The notes beneath the pieces were generated by a model, which did not search any database, was not told the origin of the DNA, and saw nothing but the letters and a program-made list of their open reading frames with translations. Shown here piece after piece: positions 1 to 7,081 of a stretch of DNA of 7,081 nucleotides. The translations under genes were made by a program, and so were the position numbers. The DNA comes from Clostridium sp. CAG:169. GTDB taxonomy: Bacteria; Bacillota; Clostridia; Oscillospirales; Ruminococcaceae. Position 1 is the stretch's first letter. Every line of letters begins with the position of its first letter. The stretch covers positions 10,502 to 17,582 of the forward strand of contig FR880231.1 of NCBI GenBank assembly GCA_000435195.1, given 5' to 3'.

Positions 1-825
1 ATGGAAGGGGAGGATGAGGAAAGCGACGACGAGCGGGCGTTCTGCAATAAAAAGCCGCTGCAAAAGATTTTGGTCATCGCAGCAGGAGCGACGATGAACC
101 TGCTGCTGGGCTTTTTGATTATGGTAGGCATCACCGCCTCGGAACCGGCGGTATCCAGCACCCAGATTGGCTACTTTGCGCCGGATGCCCTGAGTGCCCA
201 GAAGCTGGAGCTGGACGACGAAATCATCAGCATCAACGGACACAAAATCCACACGGCAAACGATTTGATCTACGCCTTTGTGGATGTGGGTGACCAGCCG
301 GTGCAGATGACCGTGCGGCGCGACGGACAGAAAATCGAGTTGCAGGATGTTCCCTTTGCCCATGAGCAGGTGGAGGGACAGACCATCGTCCAGCTGGATT
401 TCAAGGTCAAGGGCTTGGAAAAAACACCCTTGCGGGTACTCAAGCAGTCCTGGTATATGACCACCGGCGTAGTCAAGCAGGTGTGGGGTTCCTTTGGAAA
501 GCTCATCAGCGGGCAGTATCAGCTCAACCAACTGTCCGGTCCGGTCGGGGTGACCCAGATGATCGGCGAGGTGGCTTCCGCACGCGATTACTCCAGTTTC
601 TTTTTTATGACAGCGTTTATCACCATCAATATCGGCGTCTTTAACCTCTTGCCGCTGCCAGCTCTGGATGGCGGCAGGCTGCTGTTTTTGTTCATCGAGC
701 TGCTGCGCGGCAAACCGGTCCCTGCCAAATACGAGGGCTTTGTCCATGCGGCAGGTCTGGTGCTGCTGATGGGTCTGATGCTGATGGTGACCTTCAATGA
801 TATTGTACGTCTGATAAAGGGGTAA
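1..825 (+). CDS. rseP: RIP/site-2 intramembrane zinc metalloprotease, RseP/RasP family (5' end outside window)
   Basis: Membrane-embedded protease that cuts transmembrane segments. Family members (RseP in E. coli, RasP in B. subtilis) release sigma factors by cleaving anti-sigma factors and clear other membrane peptides. The 274 visible residues begin in the cytosolic loop after the first membrane segment: the opening MEGEDEESDD matches the family's usual GGxVxMxGEDE stretch. The ATG at base 1 is therefore an internal Met, and the zinc-binding HExxH lies upstream of the window. Visible parts in order: a membrane segment at about residues 24-46; a PDZ domain at about 52-120 with a DDEIISINGHKI core; the catalytic membrane segment NLLPLPALDGGR, with N215 and the third zinc ligand D223; and a final membrane segment at about 248-266. 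The stop is TAA at 823-825. ispG starts 4 bases later, so the two are probably co-transcribed. The family call is secure; the physiological substrate cannot be read from the sequence. Confidence 0.95.
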   Translation: MEGEDEESDDERAFCNKKPLQKILVIAAGATMNLLLGFLIMVGITASEPAVSSTQIGYFAPDALSAQKLELDDEIISINGHKIHTANDLIYAFVDVGDQPVQMTVRRDGQKIELQDVPFAHEQVEGQTIVQLDFKVKGLEKTPLRVLKQSWYMTTGVVKQVWGSFGKLISGQYQLNQLSGPVGVTQMIGEVASARDYSSFFFMTAFITINIGVFNLLPLPALDGGRLLFLFIELLRGKPVPAKYEGFVHAAGLVLLMGLMLMVTFNDIVRLIKG

Positions 826-829
826 GGAT

Positions 830-1900
830 ATGCAACAGTACAGAAAATCAAAACAGATCATGGTGGGTGGTCTGCCGATGGGCGGCGGTGCGCCGGTCAG
901 CGTGCAGTCGATGCTCAATACACCCGCTTCCGACATCCCCGCCAGCTTGGAGCAGGCAAAGCGTCTGGAGGCAGCAGGCTGCCAGATCATCCGGGCGGCG
1001 GTGCCGAATATGCAGGCGGTGCAGCTGATCGACCGTCTGAAGCAGACAGTGTCGGTGCCAATTGTTGCCGACATCCACTTTGACTACCGCCTTGCCATCG
1101 AATCGGTGGCAGCGGGTGTGGACAAGGTGCGCATCAATCCGGGCAACATCGGCGACGACGACCGGGTACGGCAGGTGGTGCAGTACTGCAAACAGCATGA
1201 GGTGCCCATCCGCGTGGGAGTCAACTCCGGCAGCCTGGAAAAAAACATCCTGGCAAAGTATGGTCATCCGACCGCACAGGCGATGGTGGACAGTGCGCTG
1301 TACCATGTTTCGCTGATTGAACGGTACGACTATGACCAGGTTGCCATCTCCATCAAATCCTCCAACGTTCCCACGATGATTGAAGCCTATCGTCTGGCTG
1401 CCAGCCAGTGCGATTATCCGCTGCATCTGGGTGTGACCGAGGCAGGAACCGCCCGCATGGGTCTGATCAAATCGGCAGTCGGCATCGGCTCGCTGCTGTG
1501 TGACGGCATCGGTGACACCATCCGTGTATCACTGACCGATGACCCGGTCAACGAGATTGCAGCAGCCAAGGACATCCTGCGCTCCATCGGGCTGTGCAAT
1601 GAGGGCATCACCTTCATCTCCTGCCCGACCTGCGGAAGGACCAAGATCGACCTGATTTCCCTTGCCAATCGAGTGGAACAGCGCCTGAGCGGCATCAAGG
1701 CTCCGCTGACGGTGGCGGTGATGGGCTGTGCGGTCAACGGTCCCGGAGAGGCGCGAGAGGCGGACATCGGAATTGCAGGCGGCGACGGCTGTGCCATCTT
1801 GTTCCGAAAGGGAGAAATTTTGCGCAAGATACCGGAGGACCAGGTGGTCGAGGAACTTGCAAAAGAAGTAGAACAATTAGCTTTACATAAGGAAGGATAA
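830..1900 (+). CDS. ispG: 4-hydroxy-3-methylbut-2-en-1-yl diphosphate synthase (IspG/GcpE)
   Basis: Cytosolic iron-sulfur enzyme of the MEP (non-mevalonate) isoprenoid pathway. It reductively opens the cyclic diphosphate MEcPP to HMBPP, the penultimate step before IPP/DMAPP. The protein has 356 residues, the usual length of the short bacterial form without the plant-type insert. The N-terminal TIM barrel is clear, with VSVQSM near the start, then VADIHFDYRLA, KVRINPGNIG, IRVGVNSGSLE and LHLGVTEAG. The C-terminal cluster domain carries the [4Fe-4S] ligands C265 and C268 (SCPTCGRT) and C300 with E307 (GCAVNGPGE). Their spacing equals that of E. coli IspG (C270, C273, C305, E312), so the enzyme should be active. 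The ATG at 830 follows an AAAGGGG Shine-Dalgarno stretch (816-822) inside the end of the protease gene. It sits 4 bases after that gene and 5 bases before the next, which points to a tight operon. Confidence 0.97.
   Translation: MQQYRKSKQIMVGGLPMGGGAPVSVQSMLNTPASDIPASLEQAKRLEAAGCQIIRAAVPNMQAVQLIDRLKQTVSVPIVADIHFDYRLAIESVAAGVDKVRINPGNIGDDDRVRQVVQYCKQHEVPIRVGVNSGSLEKNILAKYGHPTAQAMVDSALYHVSLIERYDYDQVAISIKSSNVPTMIEAYRLAASQCDYPLHLGVTEAGTARMGLIKSAVGIGSLLCDGIGDTIRVSLTDDPVNEIAAAKDILRSIGLCNEGITFISCPTCGRTKIDLISLANRVEQRLSGIKAPLTVAVMGCAVNGPGEAREADIGIAGGDGCAILFRKGEILRKIPEDQVVEELAKEVEQLALHKEG
1889..1897 (+). promoter_or_regulatory. Ribosome-binding site of the membrane protein gene, inside the 3' end of ispG
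   Basis: AAGGAAGGA encodes the last residues of IspG (KEG) and also lies at a proper distance before the ATG at 1906. It supports that start and suggests translational coupling between ispG and the next gene. Confidence 0.75.
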
Positions 1901-1905
1901 AAATT

Positions 1906-2766
1906 ATGGCTGAGAAAAAGAAAAATATCAAACCGCTCATCATCCTGGGTGTCGTGCTGGTGGCAGCTCTGATTGGATTTTTGATTTACGACGAAGTAAA
2001 AACTGCAAACTATAAAAAAGAGTTGAACCTTGCCATCCAGAACACCTACGATTTGGAATCGGGCAGCTGTGTGGGTCAGACCTACAACTATCAAAAGGAA
2101 AATCCAGAAGAGAAGAGCGAAGCAGTACGCCAGGCAAATTTTGTTCGTACAGACGATGGCTTGATTTTCCACGAAAGCACCGGCAATGAGGACGGTTCGG
2201 CGCTGGTGTCCGATGTTTTTGTTAAACCGGGCGAATATTTCTATCTGGGCGAAGATGCAAAATGGGTGCGCACCGAAATCGACAAGAGCTTAAATACCCG
2301 TCCATACAGCATGGCAACCATCTCCCGTTCGATTGAGGATGTTCAGTTTAAACGCATCCATCCGGTCGAGGTGCCGCAGGGAGTGGAGGCAGACAAAGCG
2401 TATCAGGTTGTTTTGACCAGACAGTGGATCAAAGCAAGCTACCAGGGAGAAGGAGAGCCGCTGACCAGCAGCATCACCTACCTCATCCGCTATGAAGGGG
2501 ATACCCCTTACATCACACAGGTCAGCCAGACCTTTGACCTGCGCACCACCGATGAGGACGGCAAGGAGCAGATTGAAGTGGTCGAAGAGAGAGCAGAGTT
2601 TACCAAAGGAACCACCGCAGACGGCGGCGACGTACAACAGGCACTCGATAGCTTCTTTAAAGAGAATATCGAAGGCAACTATGTAGAAGCAGAAACGGAA
2701 GAAACCGAAGAGAGCACCGAACAGACAGAGGGTGAATTGACCGTCGGCGAATCCGCTGAAAAGTAA
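1906..2766 (+). CDS. Unrecognised single-pass membrane-anchored protein with acidic C-terminal tail
   Basis: I do not recognise the family. The 286-residue product starts with a short Lys-rich stretch (MAEKKKNIK) and a hydrophobic segment at about residues 10-28. This fits an uncleaved membrane anchor with the rest of the protein outside the cell; there is no lipobox Cys. Residues about 36-235 form a soluble domain rich in alternating polar and aromatic strand-like stretches, such as DVFVKPGEYFYLGEDAKWVR and SSITYLIRYEGDTPYI. It has one Cys (C55) and no evident catalytic motif. The pattern recalls the LolA/LppX-like beta-sheet fold of many Gram-positive surface proteins, but that is only an impression. 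The tail (about 255-286) is dominated by Glu and Thr. The gene starts 5 bases after ispG with its ribosome-binding site inside ispG, so it is probably co-expressed with the protease and ispG. It could be a substrate or partner of the protease, but nothing in the sequence proves it. That this is a real gene is near certain; its function is unknown. Confidence 0.9.
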   Translation: MAEKKKNIKPLIILGVVLVAALIGFLIYDEVKTANYKKELNLAIQNTYDLESGSCVGQTYNYQKENPEEKSEAVRQANFVRTDDGLIFHESTGNEDGSALVSDVFVKPGEYFYLGEDAKWVRTEIDKSLNTRPYSMATISRSIEDVQFKRIHPVEVPQGVEADKAYQVVLTRQWIKASYQGEGEPLTSSITYLIRYEGDTPYITQVSQTFDLRTTDEDGKEQIEVVEERAEFTKGTTADGGDVQQALDSFFKENIEGNYVEAETEETEESTEQTEGELTVGESAEK

Positions 2767-2807
2767 CCGGCAGCTCTGTTCTGCTAGCAATAGGGAATAA
2801 AAAAATT

Positions 2808-2853
2808 TTGACAGCTTCCGGCAGAATTCTTCCTGCCGGAAGCTGTTTGACAG
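2808..2853 (+). repeat. Direct repeat TTGACAG at both edges of the hairpin
   Basis: The 7-mer TTGACAG occurs at 2808-2814 and again at 2847-2853, partly overlapping the left arm and abutting the right arm of the inverted repeat. CAGAATT also occurs twice (2822-2828 and 2851-2857). The repeats are short and could be chance or remnants of a small duplication. TTGACA is also the sigma-A -35 consensus, but neither copy has a recognisable -10 hexamer at 16-18 bases. Confidence 0.4.
2811..2846 (+). terminator. Strong hairpin between the membrane protein gene and polC (possible terminator or attenuator)
   Basis: A perfect 14-bp inverted repeat: ACAGCTTCCGGCAG (2811-2824), an 8-base loop AATTCTTC, and CTGCCGGAAGCTGT (2833-2846). 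It lies 44 bases after the membrane gene's stop and 50 bases before the polC start. On the + strand only TTT follows the stem, so it is a weak match to an intrinsic terminator. A run of seven A and four T precedes it (2799-2809), so a transcript on the - strand would meet a T7 stretch five bases after the stem. It may act as a partial terminator, an attenuator, or an mRNA 3'-end stabilising or processing element. The structure is seen directly; the role is inferred. Confidence 0.65.
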
Positions 2854-2880
2854 AATTACCATACAAGCGAAAAGAAACAG

Positions 2881-2887
2881 AAAGGAG
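2881..2887 (+). promoter_or_regulatory. Ribosome-binding site that fixes the GTG start of polC
   Basis: AAAGGAG is a near-consensus Shine-Dalgarno sequence 9 bases before the GTG at 2897. The reading frame stays open upstream to a TAA at 2798-2800 but offers no better-placed start. The first in-frame ATG (2957-2959, residue 21) lies inside the conserved N-terminal region and lacks such a site. Confidence 0.8.
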
Positions 2888-2896
2888 TCGTCTGCG

Positions 2897-5800
2897 GTGA
2901 ATCGTTTTGAGGATGTCTTTCGCCCGTTTTTGCAGGGAAATGCGGCGCAGCAGCTGATGCGTGCGCCCATCCATCATATCGACGCCAAAAGAGAAAAACG
3001 GCAGATCACCGTCGAGCTGCACCCGGAACAGCGCATCCCGATGGAGGAGATTACGCGGGTAGAAAAACAGATCATGCAGACAGCCAATCTGGCGCTGTTT
3101 GAGATTATGACCCGCTACCGCCCGGAGCTGTTCTGCTGCGAGTCGATGGAGGATATTCTGCACGAGTTGCGCAAACGGGGATACCCTGCCAACGGCATCT
3201 TTGAGGGCAGCGGGCAGAAGCTGGAGAACGGGACGCTGACCATCAGCCTGCGCCACGGCGGCTACAACCTGATTCAGCAGAGCGGCTGTGATAAAGCCAT
3301 TCAGCACCTGATTGGTCAGCAGTACGGAATGGCGGTCGATGTTCGGTTTGACGGGGTGCTGTCGCTGGACGAAAATCAGCCGGAGTACCACAAGATTATC
3401 GGCGCACCCAGCCTGTCCCCCGAGCAGCAGGCAGCATTGGAACGACCAAAGAGCGCACATCGCCCGACTGCATCGGTAAAAGAGGGAGGGAAGTCCTCCC
3501 GACAGGAGCCGAAAGTCGGACAGCTGCTGTTCGATTGCTCCGACCTGCCGCTGTGCGAGCAGGAGGCTGTGGTGGTGCTGGGCAAGCCAATCAAGGAAAA
3601 ACCCATCCCGCTGTCGCAGGTGGACGGCGAGACCGGTCAGACCACCGTCTGGGGAGATATTGTTCGCAAGGAATCGGTGACCTCCAAGGACGGCAGGTGG
3701 GAAATTTTCTCCATCGACATCACCGACTACACCAGCTCCAACACCCTCAAGCTGATTTTGCCCAGCGACAAAAAGGAGGATGTCGAGCAGCTCAACGAGG
3801 GCGATACTCTGGTGGTGCGCGGCGATGCTGCCTTTGATAAGTACGAGCACGACGTCACCATCCGTCCGGTCGCCATCACCCTGACCAAGAAGAAGCGTAA
3901 AACCGACGATGCGCCCGTCAAGCGGGTGGAGCTGCATCTGCATTCGAATATGTCCACCATGGACGGAATGAACGGCTCGGCAGAGCTGGCAAAGCTGGCG
4001 CACGCCTGGGGACACCGCGCAATGGCAATCACCGACCACGGTGTTGTGCAGGGCTTTCCCGATGCGATGTACGCCAGCGAAAAATGGGACGACTTCCGCA
4101 TGATCTATGGTCTGGAGGCATACTTTGTCAACGACATGGTCGGTGCCGTCAAGGGAGGAGCCCGTCAGGAATTTGACGGCGAATTTGTTGTCTTTGACCT
4201 GGAAACCACCGGACTGTCGGCAGGCAGCGACCGCATCACCGAAATCGGTGCGGTAAAGGTGAAAAACGGCGAGGTGGTGGATGTCCTCAACACCTTCGTC
4301 AACCCCGAACGCCACATACCGGAAAAGATAACCGCCCTGACCGGCATCACCGACGCAATGGTCAAGGATGCGCCGGACGAGGCGCAGGCGCTCAAGCTCT
4401 GGGAGGAATTCTGCCCGAAGGATGCGGTGCTGGTGGCGCACAATGCCGATTTTGACTGCTCGTTTATGAGCGCAGCGTTTGCCCGACAGGGAAAGAATTT
4501 CAAAAACACCTACATCGACACCGTCACCATCTCCCGCGCTTTGTACAAGGAGCTGAAAAACCACAAGCTGGACACGGTGGCAAACTACCTGAAGGTGGGG
4601 GACTTTAACCACCACCGCGCCTGCGACGATGCTGCCGTTTTGGCAAAAATCTTCGTCAGGATGCTTTCGGACATCCAGCAGCGCTGCGGCATCAACACCA
4701 TCCAGAAGATTAACACTTCCCTTGCCGGAGGCGACCCGCGCCAGCTCAAGAGCCACCACATGATTTTGCTGGTCAAAAATCAGACCGGCTTAAAAAATCT
4801 CTACCAGCTGGTGTCCATGTCCCACTTAAAATATTTTAAAAAGCATCCGCTGATTCCCAAAAGCGAGCTGATCCGCCACCGGGAAGGACTGCTGGTGGGC
4901 AGCGCCTGTGAAGCGGGTGAGCTGTTCCGCGCGGTGGTAGCGGGCAAGAGCTTTAACGACCTGCTCAAAATTGCCTCCTTCTACGATTACCTGGAGGTGC
5001 AGCCGATTGGCAACAATGAGTTTATGATGCACAACGGCACCGTCCGCTCGGTGGCACAGCTGCAGGACTTCAACAAGACCATCATCCGTCTGGGTGAGCG
5101 GCTGGAAATTCCGGTGGTAGCGACCGGCGACGTTCATTTTATGGAGAAAGAGGACGCCATCTTCCGCGCTATCCTGATGGCAGGACAGGGCTTTAAGGAT
5201 GCGGATAATCAGCCGCCGCTGTACTTCCACACCACCCAGGAGATGCTCGACGAGTTCGATTACCTGCCGCCGGAGAAGGCATATGAGATCGTGGTCACCA
5301 ATACCAACCTCATCGCCGATATGATCGAGCAGGTGCGACCTTTCCCCAACGGAACCTACACGCCGACCATCGACGGAGCGGAGGAGGACCTGCGCCAGCG
5401 CACCTGGCAGCGGGCAAAGGACTGGTACGAATTTGAAGGCAAGATCCCGCAGGTGGTGTCCGACCGTCTGACCAAGGAGCTGGAGTCGATTATCTCACAC
5501 GGCTTTGCCGTTTTGTATGTCATCGCACAAAAGCTGGTGTCCAAGTCGGAGCAGGACGGCTACCTAGTAGGCTCGCGTGGTTCGGTTGGTTCCTCCTTTG
5601 TCGCCATCATGGCGGGCATCTCGGAGGTAAATCCGCTGCCGCCGCACTACCGCTGTCCAAACTGCAATCACACCATCTTCTTTACCGACGGCTCGGTCGG
5701 TTCGGGCTTTGACCTGCCGCCTAAAAACTGTGAACACTGTGGCACACCTTATCTGCGGGATGGTCACGACATTCCGTTTGAAACCTTTTTGGGCTTCCAC

Positions 5801-7081
5801 GGGGACAAGTCGCCGGATATTGACTTGAACTTTTCCGGTGAGTACCAGTCGAAGGCACACAAGTACACCGAGGAGCTGTTCGGAGAGGGACACGTCTTTA
5901 AGGCGGGGACCACCGGTGCGCTTGCCGATAAGACCGCCTATGGCTATGTAAAAAACTACCTGAACGAGCGGGGAATGACCCTGCATAAAGCGGAGGAAAA
6001 CCGCCTGAGCAAAGGCTGCACCGGGGTCAAGCGCTCCACCGGTCAGCACCCGGGCGGCATGGTCGTTGTGCCGAATGATTACGATGTGTTCGATTTTACC
6101 CCGATCCAGCATCCGGCGGACGACGTCAATTCGGACATCATCACCACCCACTTCGATTTTAACTCGCTGCATGACACCATCCTCAAGCTGGACATCCTCG
6201 GGCACGATGTGCCGACCCTGTACAAGTACATGGAGGATTTGACCGACACCAAGGTCACCGATGCGGATATGTCGGACGAGCAGGTGTACAGCCTGTTCAC
6301 CTCGCCGCAGGTGCTGGGTGTGACACCGGAGCAGATCGACTGCGAAACCGGCACCCTTGCCATCCCGGAGATGGGCACGCCTTTTGTCCGGCAGATGCTG
6401 CTGGATTGTAAGCCGAAGAATTTTTCGGATTTGTTGCAGATTTCCGGTCTGTCCCACGGCACCGACGTATGGCTGGGCAATGCGCAGGACCTCATCAAAA
6501 GCGGCACCTGCGACATCAGCCAGGTTATCGGTACCCGTGACAGCATCATGCTGTATCTGATTTACCACGGGCTGGACCCGTCGATGTCCTTTAAAATTAT
6601 GGAGATTGTGCGAAAGGGAAAAGCACACAAGCTGTTGACCGAGGAGCACGTCAGACAGATGAAGGAGCATGATGTGCCGCAGTGGTACATCGACTCCTGC
6701 TTTAAAATCAAGTATATGTTCCCGAAGGCGCACGCGGCAGCGTATGTCATCGCTGCCATTCGCCTGTGCTGGTACAAGGTACACTACCCGCTGCAATTTT
6801 ATGCGGCACACTTTACCGTGCGCGGCGAGGATTTTGACGCAGCGACGGTGATGCAGGGCAGAGAGATGGTCAAGCTGCGGATGAACGAACTGCGCAACCG
6901 GCAGGATGCCACCGACAAGGACAAAAAGACAGCAGACTGCCTGCATATTGCATTGGAGGCACTGTGGCGCGGGGTGGAATTTCTGCCCATCGACCTCTAC
7001 CGCTCGCACGCCACCCGCTATCTCATCGAGGACGGAAAGATTCGCCTGCCGTTCTGCTCGCTCAAGGGCTGCGGTGACACC
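2897..7081 (+). CDS. polC: DNA polymerase III alpha subunit, Gram-positive PolC type with proofreading exonuclease (3' end outside window)
   Basis: Main replicative DNA polymerase of low-GC Gram-positives, acting at the fork with the beta clamp and DnaE. 1395 codons are open to the window edge; about 45 C-terminal residues, including the usual clamp-binding tail, are missing. In order: N-terminal domain (1 to about 165); a variable polar linker (about 170-207); an OB fold (about 245-330, VWGDIVRKE...); the first half of the PHP domain, with H347, H349, D380, H381 and E407; an inserted DEDDh 3'-5' exonuclease (about 428-595), with D434 and E436 (FDLETTG), D520 (HNADFD), H573 and D578; the second half of PHP (about 610-760), with C671, D745 and H747; then the polymerase core. 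The core shows GSRGSVGSS (892-900), a zinc knuckle C920/C923/C945/C948, catalytic D974 and D976 (PDIDLNFSGEYQ) and D1099 (KLDILGHD), followed by SGLSHGTDVWLGNAQ and KYMFPKAHAAAYV. All catalytic residues are present and no frameshift is seen. The start is GTG, supported by AAAGGAG at 2881. Confidence 0.97.
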   Translation, partial: MNRFEDVFRPFLQGNAAQQLMRAPIHHIDAKREKRQITVELHPEQRIPMEEITRVEKQIMQTANLALFEIMTRYRPELFCCESMEDILHELRKRGYPANGIFEGSGQKLENGTLTISLRHGGYNLIQQSGCDKAIQHLIGQQYGMAVDVRFDGVLSLDENQPEYHKIIGAPSLSPEQQAALERPKSAHRPTASVKEGGKSSRQEPKVGQLLFDCSDLPLCEQEAVVVLGKPIKEKPIPLSQVDGETGQTTVWGDIVRKESVTSKDGRWEIFSIDITDYTSSNTLKLILPSDKKEDVEQLNEGDTLVVRGDAAFDKYEHDVTIRPVAITLTKKKRKTDDAPVKRVELHLHSNMSTMDGMNGSAELAKLAHAWGHRAMAITDHGVVQGFPDAMYASEKWDDFRMIYGLEAYFVNDMVGAVKGGARQEFDGEFVVFDLETTGLSAGSDRITEIGAVKVKNGEVVDVLNTFVNPERHIPEKITALTGITDAMVKDAPDEAQALKLWEEFCPKDAVLVAHNADFDCSFMSAAFARQGKNFKNTYIDTVTISRALYKELKNHKLDTVANYLKVGDFNHHRACDDAAVLAKIFVRMLSDIQQRCGINTIQKINTSLAGGDPRQLKSHHMILLVKNQTGLKNLYQLVSMSHLKYFKKHPLIPKSELIRHREGLLVGSACEAGELFRAVVAGKSFNDLLKIASFYDYLEVQPIGNNEFMMHNGTVRSVAQLQDFNKTIIRLGERLEIPVVATGDVHFMEKEDAIFRAILMAGQGFKDADNQPPLYFHTTQEMLDEFDYLPPEKAYEIVVTNTNLIADMIEQVRPFPNGTYTPTIDGAEEDLRQRTWQRAKDWYEFEGKIPQVVSDRLTKELESIISHGFAVLYVIAQKLVSKSEQDGYLVGSRGSVGSSFVAIMAGISEVNPLPPHYRCPNCNHTIFFTDGSVGSGFDLPPKNCEHCGTPYLRDGHDIPFETFLGFHGDKSPDIDLNFSGEYQSKAHKYTEELFGEGHVFKAGTTGALADKTAYGYVKNYLNERGMTLHKAEENRLSKGCTGVKRSTGQHPGGMVVVPNDYDVFDFTPIQHPADDVNSDIITTHFDFNSLHDTILKLDILGHDVPTLYKYMEDLTDTKVTDADMSDEQVYSLFTSPQVLGVTPEQIDCETGTLAIPEMGTPFVRQMLLDCKPKNFSDLLQISGLSHGTDVWLGNAQDLIKSGTCDISQVIGTRDSIMLYLIYHGLDPSMSFKIMEIVRKGKAHKLLTEEHVRQMKEHDVPQWYIDSCFKIKYMFPKAHAAAYVIAAIRLCWYKVHYPLQFYAAHFTVRGEDFDAATVMQGREMVKLRMNELRNRQDATDKDKKTADCLHIALEALWRGVEFLPIDLYRSHATRYLIEDGKIRLPFCSLKGCGDT

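Noticed and set aside
1..3. ATG at the first base as the true start of the protease gene
   Set aside because: The residues after it match the interior MxGEDE region that follows the first membrane segment in this family. The HExxH active-site helix would be missing, so the gene starts upstream of the window.
2688..2745. GAA/ACC-rich low-complexity stretch as a tandem nucleotide repeat
   Set aside because: There is no regular repeat unit. It simply encodes the Glu/Thr-rich tail of the membrane protein.
2808..2876. Sigma-A promoter for polC built on TTGACA at 2808 or 2847
   Set aside because: The -35 hexamers are perfect, but the bases 16-18 downstream (around 2830-2836 and 2869-2876) do not resemble TATAAT. 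The hexamers may be chance parts of the repeat structure.
2290..2970. 226-codon - strand frame with hydrophobic, Phe/Leu-rich translation resembling a membrane protein
   Set aside because: It is antisense to the Glu/Lys-rich membrane protein gene (GAA/GAG read as TTC/CTC), which explains the hydrophobicity. No start context or family match was seen.
4181..4700. Separate exonuclease gene (DnaQ/epsilon-like) inserted into polC
   Set aside because: The DEDDh domain is in frame, with no stop or start signals, exactly where PolC-type polymerases normally carry it between the two halves of the PHP domain.
1..7081. Novel defence system, mobile element, CRISPR array, tRNA or rRNA
   Set aside because: Apart from one 130-base gap, the window is filled by four co-directional genes, three of them core genes. 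No direct repeat arrays, transposase-like sequence, cloverleaf or rRNA-like sequence was seen.

Overview
This window looks like a core chromosomal segment of a Gram-positive anaerobe of the class Clostridia. The evidence is a Gram-positive-type replicative polymerase (PolC, with a proofreading exonuclease inserted in its PHP domain) and the gene order RIP metalloprotease - ispG - (small membrane protein) - polC. This order is a common Clostridia version of the cdsA-dxr-rseP-ispG-polC neighbourhood. The GC-leaning third codon positions suggest a moderately GC-rich member, possibly near the Oscillospiraceae/Ruminococcaceae; that placement is inference.

Layout, all on the + strand. 1-825: the 3' part of a site-2 intramembrane metalloprotease (RseP/RasP family); the catalytic HExxH end lies upstream of the window. 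830-1900: complete ispG, which makes HMBPP in the MEP isoprenoid pathway. 1906-2766: a complete gene for an unrecognised single-pass membrane protein with an exposed domain and a Glu/Thr-rich acidic tail. 2767-2896: an intergenic gap with a perfect 14-bp inverted repeat (2811-2824 / 2833-2846). 2897-7081: polC from a GTG start, open to the window edge, with 1395 codons visible and roughly 45 missing.

The first three genes are separated by only 4 and 5 bases, with ribosome-binding sites at or inside the previous gene's end, so they are almost certainly one transcript. polC sits behind a hairpin and a good Shine-Dalgarno sequence, and may be partly uncoupled from the genes upstream. The cluster joins envelope-stress proteolysis, isoprenoid precursor supply (needed for undecaprenyl phosphate and so for cell wall) and chromosome replication.

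I found no mobile element, CRISPR array, RNA gene or defence system, and nothing that supports a new multi-gene system. The best candidates for a second look are the unrecognised membrane protein and the hairpin before polC.
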